Positions 24,041 through 25,889 of a stretch of 25,889 nt of DNA are shown in pieces. Origin of the DNA: JBBQKP01 sp038326995 (GTDB lineage Bacteria > Planctomycetota > Phycisphaerae > Tepidisphaerales > Tepidisphaeraceae); assembly GCA_038326995.1 (NCBI GenBank), contig JBBQKP010000025.1, forward strand, positions 1-25,889, read 5' to 3'. Positions within the stretch are counted from its first letter, which is position 1. Each line of letters begins with the position of its first letter. Under the pieces are notes generated by a model. The model saw only the letters and a program-made list of their open reading frames with translations. It was not told the DNA's origin and ran no database searches. The translations under genes were made by a program, and so were the position numbers.

Positions 24041-25889
24041 AGTGCCAGCACCCCCGCCGCCCAAGATCGGACTCACAGAACTGAATGCACCCACGACGGC
24101 GTTGAGGTCGGCACTGTTGACCGTGCCGTTGAAGCCGCGGACATCGCCCTGGGTCCACTTACGATTGGGCACACCGAAGTTACCGACCACGATGTTCAAG
24201 TCAGCACTGTTGATGGTGCTGCCCGAGAGGTTGACGTCTGCGGAGTTGAGGCTTCCGGTGGAGACCAGACGATCGACGATCTGCTTCATGTCGCTGTCAT
24301 TACCCAGCTGCGTACGAATCTGTGCGGACGTCAGGCCGGCAGTGATCACGGTCGACGCCGGGTTGGTGTCGATGTGCGTGATGACGTTGTTGTCATTTAG
24401 TTCCGCACGGATCAGATCGTCCGAGGTCGCGAGCACATCTGCGATGTTGGTGAAGTTTCGACCGACGTTGCGGTCAAGGGCCTGAGCGTCGAGTCGATTG
24501 ACCACGCCGTCTCCGTTTACGTCGAAACGCTCGACCTGCTCGGTTGTGGCGGCGCCGATGTTTGCGATTTCGTCGTTGTAGACGATGACGGCTTCGTTCT
24601 TACGGAGCTGGCCGTAGCGGACGCCAAGTTCGCGTTGGTTCTGCGCGGTGTTTCCGGCAGTGCGACCCTTAAGCAATAGCGGATTGCTGTAGATCGACGC
24701 GAGCGTCTGAGTGCCGTCGAATGTGCTTGATGCGCTGTCGGTATCGACGGCCGCACCGAAGAGGAAGAACTCGATGTCCTTTTTGCTGATGGCCTCAACG
24801 CGGTCGCGTTGATTGCCGCCGCCGTTGACGCCCAGTGCGGCGTTGAAGGCTGCCGCGTTGCTAAGGTCCCGGTTGAGCGAGATGTCTGCACCTAGGGCGT
24901 CGCGAACGACGACGTTGCCGTCGCCGTTGAGATCGGACAGGACCAGCAGACCGGCGAGCTGAGCGTTGCTGATCGCGGAGGAGTCAAGATTAGCAGTCGC
25001 GGAGAACGAGCTGGCGGTGATGGCCGCATTTGCAGGCAGGCCGAGGTAGGCCGCGGTGTCCGCACGGGCCCGGGCCATTGCACGAACGTCGCCGAGGTCG
25101 CGAACGCCGTTCTGGGTGAAGTCGCCCGCGAGATCGGTGCCGGTGGTGTCGGTCGCCTGGTTGATGGCGATATCGAGATCGCCCGTCGCCAGGGCGGCCG
25201 CTACGTTGCTGGCGACGTCGTAGACACGGTAACGCTGTGAGCTGCCGCCGGTGTGGTCGCCCGCGCGAAGCCAGTTGAGGTTCGCGCCAAGGCCTTGCGC
25301 GGGATTGGCGATGACAGCGTTGTAGATGGCCTGCTCTGATGTCGAGAGCGTTCGGCTTTGCTGAACATCGCCGTCGAACGTCTTCTGTACCCTCATCAGG
25401 TTGGTCGGGATGAAGTTGCCGCGAATCACGCCGTCGAGCGGCGTTGCGGTGGTCGTCGGGTTGGGAGCCGAAGCGACCGAACTCGTGATGTTGGTCAGGA
25501 ATTTGCGGGCGATCCCCGGCCCGGTTTGTGCGCCCGCAGTCGCGATGGACACGTCGTCGATGTCGCCCTTGATGGCGTTTCCAGCGATGACATTGCCGCT
25601 GCCGTCGATCGTGTTGACTGTGACCGCCTGAGAGGCCGACCAGAGGTGATACTGCCCTTCGGTCACTTCGATTGCCTTAGGCTGCACGGGCCCGTTATCC
25701 GTTATTTCCGCACCCGAGCCGGCTTCGATGAAGTCGATCGCCAGCACACGAAGCGGCGTGTTGTCGGCGGTGTCTCGACCGCGAGCGCCGACGTCGCCTG
25801 ATGAAAGGATGCCCAGACCAAGTCGCTGGCTGTTCACGACCTGCCTGATGCCCGTGCTGCCCGAAAGTTTGTCGCTGAAGCGGGAGATA
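23630..25889 (-). CDS. Dockerin-like PEP-CTERM exoprotein, possibly PstS-like substrate-binding N-terminal part (truncated by window edge)
   Basis: The frame stays open to the last base (ISRFSDKLSGSTGIRQV before the GTG at 25837), so the true start lies outside; at least 752 residues are visible. The first ~200 residues (LSGSTGIRQV, PLRVLAIDFIEAG, EGQYHLWSASQ) resemble the later part of phosphate-type periplasmic substrate-binding proteins; this is weakly supported. Then come calcium-binding dockerin/EF-hand-like motifs: DFTQNGVRDLGD, SDLNGDGNVVVRD, FDVNGDGVVNRLDAQ (about 24480-24525), and the pair ADVNLSGSTINSADLN and GFNGTVNSADLN (about 24090-24240). A Gly-rich linker, the LGN-type module and a PEP-CTERM signal (IPEPTVLG, helix, RRRRR) end it. 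It is 67 nt upstream of its short relative. It is likely an exported surface protein; ligand unknown. Confidence 0.75.
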   Translation of the reverse strand, partial: ISRFSDKLSGSTGIRQVVNSQRLGLGILSSGDVGARGRDTADNTPLRVLAIDFIEAGSGAEITDNGPVQPKAIEVTEGQYHLWSASQAVTVNTIDGSGNVIAGNAIKGDIDDVSIATAGAQTGPGIARKFLTNITSSVASAPNPTTTATPLDGVIRGNFIPTNLMRVQKTFDGDVQQSRTLSTSEQAIYNAVIANPAQGLGANLNWLRAGDHTGGSSQRYRVYDVASNVAAALATGDLDIAINQATDTTGTDLAGDFTQNGVRDLGDVRAMARARADTAAYLGLPANAAITASSFSATANLDSSAISNAQLAGLLVLSDLNGDGNVVVRDALGADISLNRDLSNAAAFNAALGVNGGGNQRDRVEAISKKDIEFFLFGAAVDTDSASSTFDGTQTLASIYSNPLLLKGRTAGNTAQNQRELGVRYGQLRKNEAVIVYNDEIANIGAATTEQVERFDVNGDGVVNRLDAQALDRNVGRNFTNIADVLATSDDLIRAELNDNNVITHIDTNPASTVITAGLTSAQIRTQLGNDSDMKQIVDRLVSTGSLNSADVNLSGSTINSADLNIVVGNFGVPNRKWTQGDVRGFNGTVNSADLNAVVGAFSSVSPILGGGGAGTPGDNIADLQYNPSTGEVVIVPDNQIISFVLENDLGGIDFINTASILFPSSSILVDRDPLIIGWTDLSGFAATLPFSLGNILPNSLTLQQLNALFTTANVSRNLGDVNRFNIEVIPEPTVLGVMIAGAALAIRRRRR

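Overview
The window looks like chromosomal DNA of a planctomycete, most likely Phycisphaerae-like. The clues are: several PEP-CTERM exoproteins; two secreted proteins with the N-terminal LEPR-XLL-type motif (LESLENRRLF and LEQRRML) seen in planctomycete surface proteins; dockerin-like EF-hand pairs outside any cellulosome context; tandem clpP paralogues; and GC-rich coding sequence with AT-richer spacers. The phylum is an inference from protein architecture. No rRNA, tRNA, CRISPR array, insertion sequence or replication origin was seen.

Layout. 1-637 (+): 3' end of a beta-strand-rich PEP-CTERM protein, closed by a terminator. 1046-4297 (-): secreted metzincin-type metalloprotease with LEPR-XLL-like motif, propeptide-like region, zinc site, Ig-like region and two dockerin-like repeats. 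4825-8380 (+): polysaccharide-type cluster of a polytopic GT39-like glycosyltransferase, a GT2 glycosyltransferase and a CysE-like acetyltransferase (start overlaps the previous stop), then a DUF2007-like membrane-anchored protein. 8478-9032 (-): unrecognised protein. 9620-10654 (-): orphan fliM with a TTG start. 10837-17046 (-): about 2,070-codon surface protein with about 19 PKD-like modules and a C-terminal RTX-like region. 17689-18306 (+): small PEP-CTERM protein divergent from the giant gene. 18797-20416 (-): phytoene desaturase-like FAD enzyme, flanked on both sides by inverted repeats sharing a GTGCCAC core. 20814-22918 (-): two clpP paralogues and a lipoprotein. 23074-25889 (-): a short PEP-CTERM protein and, just upstream, a long dockerin/PEP-CTERM protein running off the window; their C-terminal modules are near copies.

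Much of the window serves the cell surface: protein export and anchoring (PEP-CTERM, LEPR-XLL, dockerin-like, PKD, RTX), extracellular proteolysis and glycan assembly. The ClpP operon, FliM and the carotenoid-type desaturase are housekeeping or motility functions placed between these loci. The least ordinary signals are the duplicated PEP-CTERM module, the altered Met-turn and Cys cluster in the protease, the GTGCCAC inverted repeats around the desaturase gene, and a coding-like in-frame tail behind the fliM stop codon.
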